Assembly: GCA_017472325.1 (NCBI GenBank)
Contig: JAFUQM010000023.1
Coordinates: 1 to 58,590 of the forward strand
Reading direction: 5' to 3'
Source of the DNA: Lachnospiraceae bacterium
GTDB lineage: Bacteria; Bacillota; Clostridia; Lachnospirales; Lachnospiraceae
Length of the DNA: 58,590 nt
The stretch's first letter is position 1. Each line of letters opens with the position of its first letter. Under the pieces are notes generated by a model. That model saw nothing but the letters and a program-made list of their open reading frames with translations, had not been told where the DNA came from and did not search any database. A program made the position numbers and the translations under genes. Positions 25,175-33,570 of this stretch are shown here, one piece after another.

Positions 25175-27958
25175 CTATATTCCTGCGATATGAAACTGGA
25201 TACCTTGTCGAACGACCAATTTTACTCTTTTCTTCTGACAGATTGCAAACAGCGGACTTCCCTTTTCTCTTACTACAAAGCTATCTCTGAATATGAATTT
25301 GAATTCTCCTGTTTCGCTTTCTTCATACATCTCTCTTGATATGAATACATACCAGCCCTCTTTCCGCTTATACACAAAACATCTTCCCAGAATCACTTCA
25401 TTGCCCTGTATATCCAAAGTCCGAAGTTCTACAGATATCAGCAACAAAATCGCAATGATTGCGCAAATTCCTACAAATATTATGCCACTTCCACAAACAG
25501 CAATTACAGTTTGTGGCTTGCTTCCTGTTACTTTCCTTTTCGATGATTCTGTTTTCTCCCCTCCTACTACGTCCTGTTTTACATCCTCCTCTATGGCATT
25601 TACTTTTTTGCTGACGGCTTCTTTTATAATAGTAGTCTGACTTGCAGTACTATCTTCCTTAACATCACTTTCCTGCCCTTCATGATGTTTTGCCAAAAGT
25701 GATTCCGTAGTTTTTCCTATAATACGCGAAGGCATTGCAGGCAATTCAATGGGAATCAGAGATAAAAGAGGATGTTCTTCTTCCGGAAGGTCTTCTCCTG
25801 CTTCTGTTCCAGCAGGTCCATCATCTCCACTTTCTCCTCCAGATGGTTTTTCCGACTCTTTCGGTTTCTCTGGCTTTTCTGGTTCTGCTGGCTCACTTGG
25901 TTCAGTTGGCTCGGCTGGCTCACTTGGCCCGGCTGATTCGCTTGGTTCCTCTGGCTCGCTTGGCTCAGTTGGCTCAGCTGGCTCTTCTGGCTCTGTTGGC
26001 TCGGCTGGCTCTTCTGGCTCTGTTGGCTCAGCTGGCCCTTCTGGCTCTGTTGGCTCACTTGGCTCGGCTGGCCCTTCTGGCTCTGTTGGCTCACTTGGCT
26101 CGGCTGGCCCTTCTGGCTCTGTTGGCTCACTTGGCTCGACTGGCTCGCTTGGTTCCTCTGGCTCACTTGGATCTGTTGGCTCTTCTGGCTCACTTGGTTC
26201 GGCTGGTTCCTCTGGCTCGCTCGGTTCGGCTGGTTCCTCTGGCTCGCTCGGTTCGGCTGGTTCCTCTGGCTCGCTTGGTTTGGCTGGTCCCTCTGGCTCG
26301 CTTGGCTCTGTTGGTTTCGCCACATTGGCAATCGTAATACTTGAAGAAGTTATATTTCCAGCCTTATCACACACAGATACCTGATATTCACCTGGTTCTA
26401 TAGCCATAAATGTAGTATCTGATTGCCAATGTTCTCCGTTATCCCAAGAATACGCTTTTTCTGCCAGTCCAGATTCAGTATCTGCAGCTGTTACGGTGAG
26501 CACAATTTGCTCTGTTTCTCCTTCCAACCATTGCATTTGCTCCGCTTCTAGTTCTATTGTTGGTGCTACTTTATCAATATTTGCAACTGCTACCTCCTGT
26601 TTGGTTATATTTTGATTCGCATCCCTTACCCAAACCGTCTTTGTTCCGTTTTCCTGCATTACATAAGAAGTATCATTTCCCCACGTTTCTCCTTCATCCC
26701 ACGAAACAGGTGTATTATGTAACCCTATTCCTCTCGTACCATATTCGTTTTTATCCAAAGCAGCTATCTCCACCGTCACATCCTGATTGGTACACGCTGT
26801 TGGTAAATTTGCATATGAGACATCCGGACCCGTACAATCAATATTATTCACTGTAATGCTTTCTTCTTGTACATTCCCCAATGCATCTCTTACCTGCACT
26901 GTATAACTTCCGTTTTGTACAATTTCATAATAACCACTACTTTGCCAGGTCTTACCACCATCCCACGAATATGCCTCCTCATGCAAACCACATCCCTGAC
27001 TTGTATCCGGCTGCAAATCCTCAGCAACAATGCAAACATTGACACTTTTTGCATTTGTTTGGTCTGATAGCATGACTTTTTTTATCACAGGTGCCGTCTT
27101 ATCAATATTCCGTACTGTCACTTTTTCTTCCCTACTATTTCCAAGTCGATCCCTGATTTGGACCCAAACTGTTCCATTCTCCTCTACTGTATACCCTTCT
27201 GCCGTCCACTGGGACATTCCTTGCCATAAAAAAGGCTCTGTAGCCAATCCAGACCCACTACTTCCATCTTCTTGTCGATCCATTGCACCTGTAATTTCTA
27301 TCCGAACTGCATCATTTGTCCATTCATCTGGAAAAAGTTTGTAATTATCCATTGTCGGAGCCTGATGATCAATATTATGGATTCTAATGATTGCTCCCCT
27401 AGAGTATCTCTCATTCTCCTGATTCAATAATTCTAACGAATACGTACCATTTTCATTCACTATATACTTATTCTCATGTGTTGGACTACCGCCATTCCAT
27501 ATATAGGGTTTCATTGCTAAAGTAAACGACTCATGTGACGCTGTACATGATGCCACAATCTCTACCTGCTTTGACCATATATCCTGACTTGTCTTTAAGG
27601 AAAGTGTGCCTATCTGTGCATCCTCACTCATTCCACATGCTGCAATATACTTTGTTACTACTTCTCTTGTGCCTGTTTTGGTCACAATTCTCTGACATAG
27701 AGAGCCTGGAGTACTTATATTACCACATACACATACACCACTAGCATCAATCACATGACCATGCGTATCTTCATAAGTATATGTTTCTGTGCTAGTAATC
27801 CCTTTCGTATAGCAGCCTCCTTTTGCCTCTGGACTTCCTAGATGCATATGATAGAGTGGCACAGTAACCTCTTTGGCACATACCGATATAGGTAGCAATA
27901 GCGTTCCTACTATACTTAGACAACAGTATAATAATAATCCTCTCCTCATTTTTTTCAT
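25175..27958 (-). CDS. Repeat-rich membrane-anchored surface protein
   Basis: The 927-residue protein has a signal peptide (LLLYCCLSIVGTLLLPISVCA) and four to five repeats of about 90 residues. Each repeat runs from NID-TAP through a WTN/V-I strand, GSGL, WDGG..W and ENGTYTVQVRD-type strands, as in Ig-like bacterial surface domains. Residues of about 545-700 are Pro/Glu/Ser/Thr repeats that probably span the wall. A hydrophobic segment (about 813-841) is followed by about 85 cytoplasmic residues with ILGR near the start, slightly FHA-like. There is no LPXTG signal. It is preceded by a strong promoter and a long leader. Confidence 0.75.
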   Translation of the reverse strand: MKKMRRGLLLYCCLSIVGTLLLPISVCAKEVTVPLYHMHLGSPEAKGGCYTKGITSTETYTYEDTHGHVIDASGVCVCGNISTPGSLCQRIVTKTGTREVVTKYIAACGMSEDAQIGTLSLKTSQDIWSKQVEIVASCTASHESFTLAMKPYIWNGGSPTHENKYIVNENGTYSLELLNQENERYSRGAIIRIHNIDHQAPTMDNYKLFPDEWTNDAVRIEITGAMDRQEDGSSGSGLATEPFLWQGMSQWTAEGYTVEENGTVWVQIRDRLGNSREEKVTVRNIDKTAPVIKKVMLSDQTNAKSVNVCIVAEDLQPDTSQGCGLHEEAYSWDGGKTWQSSGYYEIVQNGSYTVQVRDALGNVQEESITVNNIDCTGPDVSYANLPTACTNQDVTVEIAALDKNEYGTRGIGLHNTPVSWDEGETWGNDTSYVMQENGTKTVWVRDANQNITKQEVAVANIDKVAPTIELEAEQMQWLEGETEQIVLTVTAADTESGLAEKAYSWDNGEHWQSDTTFMAIEPGEYQVSVCDKAGNITSSSITIANVAKPTEPSEPEGPAKPSEPEEPAEPSEPEEPAEPSEPEEPAEPSEPEEPTDPSEPEEPSEPVEPSEPTEPEGPAEPSEPTEPEGPAEPSEPTEPEGPAEPTEPEEPAEPTEPEEPAEPTEPSEPEEPSESAGPSEPAEPTEPSEPAEPEKPEKPKESEKPSGGESGDDGPAGTEAGEDLPEEEHPLLSLIPIELPAMPSRIIGKTTESLLAKHHEGQESDVKEDSTASQTTIIKEAVSKKVNAIEEDVKQDVVGGEKTESSKRKVTGSKPQTVIAVCGSGIIFVGICAIIAILLLISVELRTLDIQGNEVILGRCFVYKRKEGWYVFISREMYEESETGEFKFIFRDSFVVREKGSPLFAICQKKRVKLVVRQGIQFHIAGI
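25885..26312. repeat. Pro/Glu/Ser-coding tandem repeat
   Basis: The DNA is built from 6-, 12- and 36-bp units with GGCTC and TGGCTCTGT blocks. Three nearly identical 36-bp units lie at 26034-26069, 26070-26105 and 26106-26141. It encodes EPSEP, EEPAEP and EGPAEP units of the surface protein. Unit changes keep the frame, so length is probably variable between strains. Confidence 0.9.
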
Positions 27959-28284
27959 TCACATTCCTCCTTAGAATTCATTCACTTCCCAGAAAAATTC
28001 CAAAAAGAATAATAATGAAAAACTTACTTGGTTATTATCTCCGACACTGCATCAAACATAGTTCTTTTCTTAAAATGGTATTGCAATAAATTGATTGGTA
28101 AATTTGCTAAGAATCTAGCAGATTTTTAGAATTAAAATAGAATTTGAGACATTGTATCTGTCTTTACAAAACATAGTTCCTATATGCTCTGCGCTTTTAT
28201 GTAACGAACATTTATATTGCATCGGAAAACTAGAAGAAGTTCCTCCCATACATTCTTTTAAGAATCTTTTTAGAAAGGAACTTC
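27959..28284 (-). other. Long 5' leader of the surface-protein gene
   Basis: Transcription from the promoter at 28285-28313 would give a leader of about 320 nt. It begins with a hairpin whose arms GAAGTTCCT/AGGAACTTC lie at 28236-28244 and 28276-28284, with ATTCTTTTAAGAAT inside. A 35-codon frame from the ATG near 28224 has no convincing ribosome site. The 11-mer AAACATAGTTC occurs at about 28053 and 28169. I match no known riboswitch. Confidence 0.45.
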
Positions 28285-28313
28285 ATTATAATTTTCCATA
28301 TATGAAATGTCAA
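28285..28313 (-). promoter_or_regulatory. Consensus promoter of the surface-protein gene
   Basis: TTGACA (28308-28313), 17 nt, TATAAT (28285-28290) on the minus strand is a perfect match to the vegetative consensus. Confidence 0.8.
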
Positions 28314-28355
28314 TATACAATTTGACGAAACTTTTTATCCTCCAAAGTGTACATC

Positions 28356-29549
28356 CTATTTCCTCTTTGCCTGAATTTCATCTAGAATTCTATGCGCGAC
28401 TTCCTCTTTGGACATTTTCTCAAGCTGTAATTCTGCATCCTTTGTAATAATTGTAATAATATTAGTGTCTGTTCCAAAACCCGCGCCATTCTGCTTTAGG
28501 TTATTTGCAGCTATCATATCAAGATTCTTTTTCTCAAGCTTTGCTCGTGAATTTTCTAACATATTTTGTGTTTCCATAGAAAAACCGCATAAAAACTGAC
28601 CCTCTTTTTTATGTTCGCCCAGATATTTCAAAATATCATCAGTACGTTCTAAGCCAATTGATAGTTCACCATCTGCTTTTTTTACTTTTTCATCACTGAC
28701 AACTGCTGGTCTGTAATCCGCTACCGCTGCTGCCTTAATGATAATATCCTGTTGGTCTGCTCTGCTTGTCACAGCTTCAAACATATCTTTTGCACTAACC
28801 ACAGATACCACCTCTACAAATGGCGGCGGTGTAATATCTGTTTGTCCTGACACAAGTGTCACATTGGCTCCACGTAGCATACAAGCACGCGCAATCGCAT
28901 ACCCCATCTTACCTGTAGAATGATTTGTAATATATCTTACTGGATCAATAGCTTCCCTTGTTGGACCAGCTGTCACAAGTACATTCACGCCTGTCATATC
29001 CTTCTGACACGCAATTTCTTTCAAAATATATTCTAACAATTCCTGCTCTGTTGGCAGTTTTCCTTCTCCAATATCACCACATGCAAGCATACCAACTGCA
29101 GGCTGAATCACTTCAAATCCCATTTCTATCAACATATTCATGTTTTTCTGGACAATCGGATTCTGATACATCTGAGTATTCATTGCCGGCGCTACAATTT
29201 TCTTGCATTTACATGCCAGTACCGTTGTAGTCAACATATCATCCGCAAGGCCATACGTCATTTTTGCAATAACATTTGCTGTTGCTGGGGCAATCATAAC
29301 AACATCTGCCCGCTTTGCAAGTGCCACATGCTCTACATTATACTGAAAATTTCTGTCAAAAGTATCCACCAGACATTTATTGCCTGTCAATGTTTCAAAT
29401 GTAATTGGATGAATAAAATTCGTTGCATTCTGCGTCATAATCACCTGTACATCCGCATGCAATTTGACTAACATACTTGCCAGATTCGCAATTTTGTAAG
29501 CAGCTATGCTGCCTGTCACTCCTAATACAACTGTTTTCCCTTTTAACAT
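28356..29549 (-). CDS. coaBC: Bifunctional phosphopantothenoylcysteine decarboxylase/phosphopantothenate-cysteine ligase
   Basis: This coenzyme A biosynthesis enzyme first couples 4'-phosphopantothenate to cysteine (CoaB, C-terminal) and then decarboxylates the product (CoaC, N-terminal flavoprotein). CoaC motifs include GVTGSIAAYK, HVALAKRADV and APAMNTQMYQNP. CoaB motifs include TAGPTREAIDPVRYITNHSTG and AAAVADYRP followed by the KVKKADGEL lysine pair. The length of 397 residues is normal and AAGGAAGG precedes ATG 29549. It is divergent from an ECF S component, which suggests linked pantothenate uptake. Confidence 0.96.
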   Translation of the reverse strand: MLKGKTVVLGVTGSIAAYKIANLASMLVKLHADVQVIMTQNATNFIHPITFETLTGNKCLVDTFDRNFQYNVEHVALAKRADVVMIAPATANVIAKMTYGLADDMLTTTVLACKCKKIVAPAMNTQMYQNPIVQKNMNMLIEMGFEVIQPAVGMLACGDIGEGKLPTEQELLEYILKEIACQKDMTGVNVLVTAGPTREAIDPVRYITNHSTGKMGYAIARACMLRGANVTLVSGQTDITPPPFVEVVSVVSAKDMFEAVTSRADQQDIIIKAAAVADYRPAVVSDEKVKKADGELSIGLERTDDILKYLGEHKKEGQFLCGFSMETQNMLENSRAKLEKKNLDMIAANNLKQNGAGFGTDTNIITIITKDAELQLEKMSKEEVAHRILDEIQAKRK

Positions 29550-29678
29550 AGGACTACCTTCCTTTTACCAATATTATTTTATCAGATATCCTCTTTATGC
29601 TCCTTAAACTCTACTGGATTATATCATTTTTTTATATCCTTGCAAACATCTATATTCCTTTTTCTGTTGCTTTTTATA

Positions 29679-29707
29679 TTGTTTTTTATTTTTCTCCGTG
29701 TTATACT
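29679..29707 (+). promoter_or_regulatory. ECF S-component promoter
   Basis: TTGTTT (29679-29684) and TATACT (29702-29707) are spaced by 17 nt. The leader of about 45 nt contains a short TCCCT/AGGGA stem but no recognised riboswitch. Confidence 0.55.
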
Positions 29708-29756
29708 TACGCCGTATTGTATCCCTTTTAGGGAATAATAACAAGGAGGATTAAAA

Positions 29757-30419
29757 ATGAATAACACAAACACAGCACGTGACAATAAGTCACAGACACT
29801 GGGCATGGTACAGACTGCACTGTTCGCGGCACTGATTATTATCCTTGCCTTTACCCCATTTCTTGGATACATCCCTCTTGGTTTTACAAGAGCAACGATT
29901 ATCCACATACCGGTCATTATCGCATCTATCACATTAGGTCCTAAAAAAGGTGCCTTTCTTGGCTTTGTTTTCGGACTTACAAGTTTGATTAATAACACGA
30001 TAAATCCGACCGTTACATCTTTTGTCTTTTCTCCATTTTATTCACTAGGAGAAGTAGAAGGCGGCATTGGCAGCGTAATTATCTGCTTTATACCACGTAT
30101 TTTAGTCGGTGTTGTCCCATTCTTTGTATACAAAGCATTACATAAACTTGCTAAGAAAAATGAAGGTGGCAATCTTTTATCACTTGGCATTGCCGGGATG
30201 AGTGGTGCATTAACCAATACATTGCTTGTCATGAACTTAATTTTTCTATTTTTCAAAGATGCTTACGCTAGTGCAAATGGTGTTGCCGTAGAAGCTGTTT
30301 ATGGATTTATTCTTTCTATCATCGGCATCAATGGTGTCCCAGAAGCAATTGTTGCTGCAATTCTGGTAGCACTGATTACAAAAGCATTACAAAAAGCACG
30401 TATTACACAATTAAAATAA
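29757..30419 (+). CDS. ECF transporter substrate-binding (S) component, probably for pantothenate
   Basis: The 220-residue protein has about six hydrophobic segments and the N-terminal TALFAALIIILAF-type helix common to ECF S components, plus IIHIPVIIASITLGPKKGAFLGFVFGL, typical of the PanT/FolT-like group. S components bind a vitamin and dock on a shared energising module encoded elsewhere. Divergence from coaBC makes pantothenate the best guess. AAGGAGG lies upstream of ATG 29757. The 3' UTR holds a palindromic element repeated elsewhere in this window. Confidence 0.82.
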   Translation: MNNTNTARDNKSQTLGMVQTALFAALIIILAFTPFLGYIPLGFTRATIIHIPVIIASITLGPKKGAFLGFVFGLTSLINNTINPTVTSFVFSPFYSLGEVEGGIGSVIICFIPRILVGVVPFFVYKALHKLAKKNEGGNLLSLGIAGMSGALTNTLLVMNLIFLFFKDAYASANGVAVEAVYGFILSIIGINGVPEAIVAAILVALITKALQKARITQLK

Positions 30420-30428
30420 ATAGACCAA

Positions 30429-30467
30429 CCAAACGCCGGCACGTTTCACGAGCCGACTTATTGGACA
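30429..30467 (+). repeat. 39-nt palindromic intergenic element, copy 1
   Basis: The element begins CCAAACG, has inner arms CGGC/GCCG and outer arms CCAA/TTGG, and ends TTATTGGACA. It matches copy 2 at 45033-45071 at 34 of 39 positions. It lies 9 nt after the ECF gene stop codon and exactly 6 nt before a strong terminator hairpin. Confidence 0.75.
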
Positions 30468-30524
30468 AAAAAAGGACGTGTTGCATATTTTCTGTAAGAT
30501 GAGTTTGCAACACGCCCTTTTCTT
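30468..30524. terminator. Bidirectional terminator between ECF gene and copper operon
   Basis: CGTGTTGCA (30477-30485) pairs with TGCAACACG (30506-30514), extended by two G-C pairs. CCCTTTTCTT follows on the plus strand and CCTTTTTTT on the minus strand, so it serves both converging transcripts. Confidence 0.85.
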
Positions 30525-30720
30525 ATGCCTGGATAACCGCCTCGAATCCAAGATCATCTAACTCTGCAATTGCTGTTTTCACACAATGTTCACAGCCATC
30601 AATTGTCACTGTCTTATCATCCAGAGATACTGTATAAGTCAGTTTTGCATCATCTAGTGCCTTACTAATTCTTTCTACACACTTATTACAGTGCATATCT
30701 TGTACTTTTAATGTTGTCAT
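30523..30720 (-). CDS. copZ: Copper chaperone CopZ-like HMA protein
   Basis: The 65-residue protein has the metal-binding CNKC motif (Cys11, Cys14) after KVQDMH and a compact beta-alpha-beta HMA fold. The Met-His before the motif suits copper. It would bind Cu(I) in the cytosol and pass it to CopA or CsoR, both encoded just upstream in the same operon. Confidence 0.9.
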   Translation of the reverse strand: MTTLKVQDMHCNKCVERISKALDDAKLTYTVSLDDKTVTIDGCEHCVKTAIAELDDLGFEAVIQA

Positions 30721-30777
30721 GGAACTTCTCCTTTCTTCACATAATACTGCAATGACGGATTATAATAACCGCATTAC

Positions 30778-31077
30778 CTATTTCATAATTTTTTGCAAGG
30801 TTACTAAAAGTTCATCAATCACTTCCTCTTTCCCCGCTTTAATGTCATCTACCACACATGTTTTGATGTGGTCACTTAACAATACTTTATTAAATCCGTT
30901 TAATGCAGCCTGTACAGCAGATATCTGTGTCAGAATATCTACACAGTATGCACCATCTTCTACCATCCCTTTGATGCCGCGAATCTGACCTTCAATACGA
31001 TTTAACCGATGAATCAGATTTTTCTGGTCCTCTGCAGTACGCTGCTTCTTCTTACAATCACATGATATTTCTGTCAT
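30778..31077 (-). CDS. csoR: Copper-sensing repressor CsoR
   Basis: The 99-residue all-helical protein has the CsoR copper ligands Cys45, His70 and Cys74 and the [23 protein letters not shown]-binding helix. Cu(I) binding lowers DNA affinity. A perfect CsoR-type operator lies upstream of copA, the first gene of this operon. The ATG overlaps the copA stop by 4 nt. Confidence 0.94.
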   Translation of the reverse strand: MTEISCDCKKKQRTAEDQKNLIHRLNRIEGQIRGIKGMVEDGAYCVDILTQISAVQAALNGFNKVLLSDHIKTCVVDDIKAGKEEVIDELLVTLQKIMK

Positions 31078-33356
31078 AGCTTTTTCCTCCTAAGGCTGAG
31101 TGCATTCGTTACAACACATACCGAACTTAATGACATGGCAAGACCTGCAAACATAGGGCTCAGCAGTATGCCACTCATTGGATACAATACACCTGCTGCA
31201 ATCGGTATTCCTATCGTATTATAGCAAAATGCCCAGAAGAGATTTTGTTTTATATTCCGGATTGTATAACGACTCAGTCTGATTGCTTTATAGACATCCT
31301 GCAAATCTGACTTCATCAACACGATATCGCCTGATTCAATTGCAATATCACTGCCACTGCCAATGGCTACACCTACATCAGCCTGTACAAGTGCCGGCGC
31401 ATCATTAATACCATCTCCTACCATCATAACCCTTTTGCCATTTGCCTGTAAGTCAGCAATGACATTGGCCTTATCTTCTGGCAATACTTCAGCAATCACC
31501 TTATCCGCATGCACAAGCGCGCCTATATGCTCTGCTGCACGTTTATTATCACCAGTTAGCATATACACAGTAATCCCCAACTGTTTCATCTTATCGATTG
31601 CTTCTATACTAGTTTCTTTAACAGCATCTGCCACGCTAATGATCCCTTCCACACAACCATCGATTACAACATACATCGGGGTCTGCCCTTTGGCAGAGAG
31701 ATCTTCTATTTTTTCTTTATAAATATCAGTTGTTATATTATTGTTGTGTAATAATTTTTGATTTCCTACCCAGATACTTCTGCCATCCTTCAGTAGCGCT
31801 TTGATACCAAGTCCTGAAAGATTTTCAAACTGTGCAATCTCAGACTGGTAAGCAAGCATTTGTTTCCCTGCCTCTTCTACAATGGCTTTAGCAAGCGGAT
31901 GGTCCGACACACTCTCAACTGCCGCTGCTACAGCAAGCAACTCTTTTTCCTGCATGTTAGAAGCAAGTACCTCTACTACCTGCGGTCTTCCCTCCGTAAT
32001 CGTACCTGTTTTATCCAGTACAACAACATCCACTTTATGTGTTGTTTCTAACGCTTCACCACTTCTGATTAAAATACCATTGGCTGCACCTAATCCTGTC
32101 CCTACCATAATTGCCGTTGGGGTAGCCAGACCTAGCGCACATGGACACGCAATCACAAGTACTGCTGTGAAAATACGAAGTACAAATGCCATATCATAGC
32201 CAAGCAGTACCCACACTATAGAAGCAACAATTGCAATTACAATAACAGTTGGTACAAAAACACCTGCTATTTTATCCGCAATTTTTGAAATCGGTGCTTT
32301 TTTACCTTGTGCTTCCTCGACAATATGAATAATCTTAGAAAGTGTAGTATCTTCACCAGTCCGATTTACCTTCACGTATAAGATACCGTTATAATTCACA
32401 CTGCCCCCAATTACCTGGCTGCCTTCTGTTTTCTCTACTGGCAGACTTTCCCCTGTCAGCATGGACTCGTCCACGCCGCTTTCTCCTTCCGTTACAATAC
32501 CATCTACAGGTATTCTGGCTCCTGGTTTAATCAGAACAATATCTCCTACTTTTAAAGTTGTGGATGGTACTTCTCTTGTACTGCCATTCTCTACAAGCAC
32601 TGCTGTATCTGGTGCAAGCTTCATTAATTTTTCAATTGCACCCTTTGTTTTCTTTTTACTATTACTTTCTAAATATTTACCTATCATAATAAAAGTAATC
32701 ACAACCGCCGCTGCTTCATAGTACAACTGATGTACATAACTTTCATCAAACGGTATCTGATATGTCAAAAACAAGCTGTACAAAAAAGAACTTCCACTTC
32801 CAATCGCTACGAGCGAATCCATATTCGGATTACGATGCCATAATGCCTTGCAGCCACCAGTAAAAAATTTGCGTCCAAAATAGAGAACGGGAATTGTCAA
32901 CAAAAGTTGTGTTAACGCAAAATTAGTTGGTGCTATATGCATATCAATCACATCCGGTACCGGCAATGGTACTGGCATCATCTGCCCCATAGATATATAC
33001 AATAAAATAACGGTTGTTACTATAGCGCCAATCATTTGCCTTTTGCTATATCCGGGTCCGCCTGATGCTTGTCCCCCTTTGATACTGCTGATTGTATCTT
33101 TCTTCTGTGTTATTTGCTCTGCCGCCTGCAAAGGCTTTTTGATTTCTTCCGCCCGGATACCAAATCCAGCTTTTTCTACCTTTTTCATAATAGTATCAGC
33201 ATCAACTTTGGTCTCATCATACAAAATGTTCATCCGTTCTGTTGTCAGATTGACATCGCTTCGTTCCACACCTTCTAACTTTCTAGTTACGCGTTCTACT
33301 GCACTACTGCATGCTGCACACGACATTCCTTCTATAATATATACTTCTTCTCTCAT
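31074..33356 (-). CDS. copA: Copper-exporting P1B ATPase
   Basis: The 760-residue pump has one N-terminal HMA domain (GMSCAAC, Cys13 and Cys16), eight predicted membrane segments, TGES, the CPC motif in [12 protein letters not shown] near residue 405, DKTGT near 448 and [10 protein letters not shown] near 648. The APTNFALT...[14 protein letters not shown]-terminal helix with conserved Asn and Ser residues fits Cu(I) transport. It is first in the copA-csoR-copZ operon, and its promoter is covered by a CsoR box. Confidence 0.96.
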   Translation of the reverse strand: MREEVYIIEGMSCAACSSAVERVTRKLEGVERSDVNLTTERMNILYDETKVDADTIMKKVEKAGFGIRAEEIKKPLQAAEQITQKKDTISSIKGGQASGGPGYSKRQMIGAIVTTVILLYISMGQMMPVPLPVPDVIDMHIAPTNFALTQLLLTIPVLYFGRKFFTGGCKALWHRNPNMDSLVAIGSGSSFLYSLFLTYQIPFDESYVHQLYYEAAAVVITFIMIGKYLESNSKKKTKGAIEKLMKLAPDTAVLVENGSTREVPSTTLKVGDIVLIKPGARIPVDGIVTEGESGVDESMLTGESLPVEKTEGSQVIGGSVNYNGILYVKVNRTGEDTTLSKIIHIVEEAQGKKAPISKIADKIAGVFVPTVIVIAIVASIVWVLLGYDMAFVLRIFTAVLVIACPCALGLATPTAIMVGTGLGAANGILIRSGEALETTHKVDVVVLDKTGTITEGRPQVVEVLASNMQEKELLAVAAAVESVSDHPLAKAIVEEAGKQMLAYQSEIAQFENLSGLGIKALLKDGRSIWVGNQKLLHNNNITTDIYKEKIEDLSAKGQTPMYVVIDGCVEGIISVADAVKETSIEAIDKMKQLGITVYMLTGDNKRAAEHIGALVHADKVIAEVLPEDKANVIADLQANGKRVMMVGDGINDAPALVQADVGVAIGSGSDIAIESGDIVLMKSDLQDVYKAIRLSRYTIRNIKQNLFWAFCYNTIGIPIAAGVLYPMSGILLSPMFAGLAMSLSSVCVVTNALSLRRKKL

Positions 33357-33395
33357 GCTTCATAACCTATCCCTTTCCACTTTATACACTCTACC

Positions 33396-33425
33396 ACTAT
33401 ATACCCCCGAGGGGTATATAGTCAA
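33396..33425 (-). promoter_or_regulatory. copA promoter with CsoR operator
   Basis: A 27-bp palindrome with perfect 12-bp arms (ACTATATACCCC and GGGGTATATAGT, 33396-33422) lies between TTGACT (-35, 33420-33425) and TATAGT (-10, 33396-33401) on the minus strand, spacing 18. The TACCCC/GGGGTA core is the CsoR consensus. Repressor binding would block polymerase. Confidence 0.85.
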
Positions 33426-33439
33426 GTCCAAAATCCCTA

Positions 33440-33468
33440 TTGTGAGTCACTTACAAAAATGCTATAAT
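33440..33468 (+). promoter_or_regulatory. Promoter of the EAL gene
   Basis: TTGTGA (33440-33445) and TATAAT (33463-33468) are spaced by 17 nt on the plus strand. The predicted start of transcription falls at about 33475, where the 18-bp repeat array begins. Confidence 0.65.
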
Positions 33469-33475
33469 CATATTA

Positions 33476-33542
33476 TCTTTGATAATTATATTGTCTTTGA
33501 TAATTATATTGTCTTTGATCATTATATTGTCTTTGATAATTT
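33476..33542 (+). repeat. 18-bp tandem repeat in the EAL gene leader
   Basis: Units TCTTTGATAATTATATTG start at 33476, 33494 and 33512 (one substitution), with a 13-nt partial unit from 33530. The array fills most of the predicted 5' UTR and ends 28 nt before the start codon. Confidence 0.9.
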
Positions 33543-33570
33543 CCATTTTATGTAAGGATCGCAGGCTATC

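Noticed and set aside
25735..26384. Several long overlapping open frames on both strands through the surface-protein repeat
   Set aside because: The 6- and 12-bp repeat lacks stop codons in several frames, so long frames arise automatically. Only the minus-strand frame from 27958 has signal peptide, domains and a ribosome site.
28119..28226. 35-codon frame in the leader of the surface-protein gene
   Set aside because: The nearest GGAGG is about 18 nt from the ATG and the product resembles nothing I know; it is mentioned only in the leader entry.
27959..28284. Cyclic di-GMP or other known riboswitch in the long leader
   Set aside because: I could not find the conserved motifs of c-di-GMP-I, c-di-GMP-II, cobalamin or T-box elements.
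33476..33542. CRISPR-like array before the EAL gene
   Set aside because: Units are directly adjacent without spacers; it is a simple tandem repeat.
33043..33555. Plus-strand frame of 170 codons ending in DNYIVFDNYIV-like repeats
   Set aside because: It is the antisense of copA plus the translated 18-bp leader repeat; it has no ribosome site or homology that I recognise.
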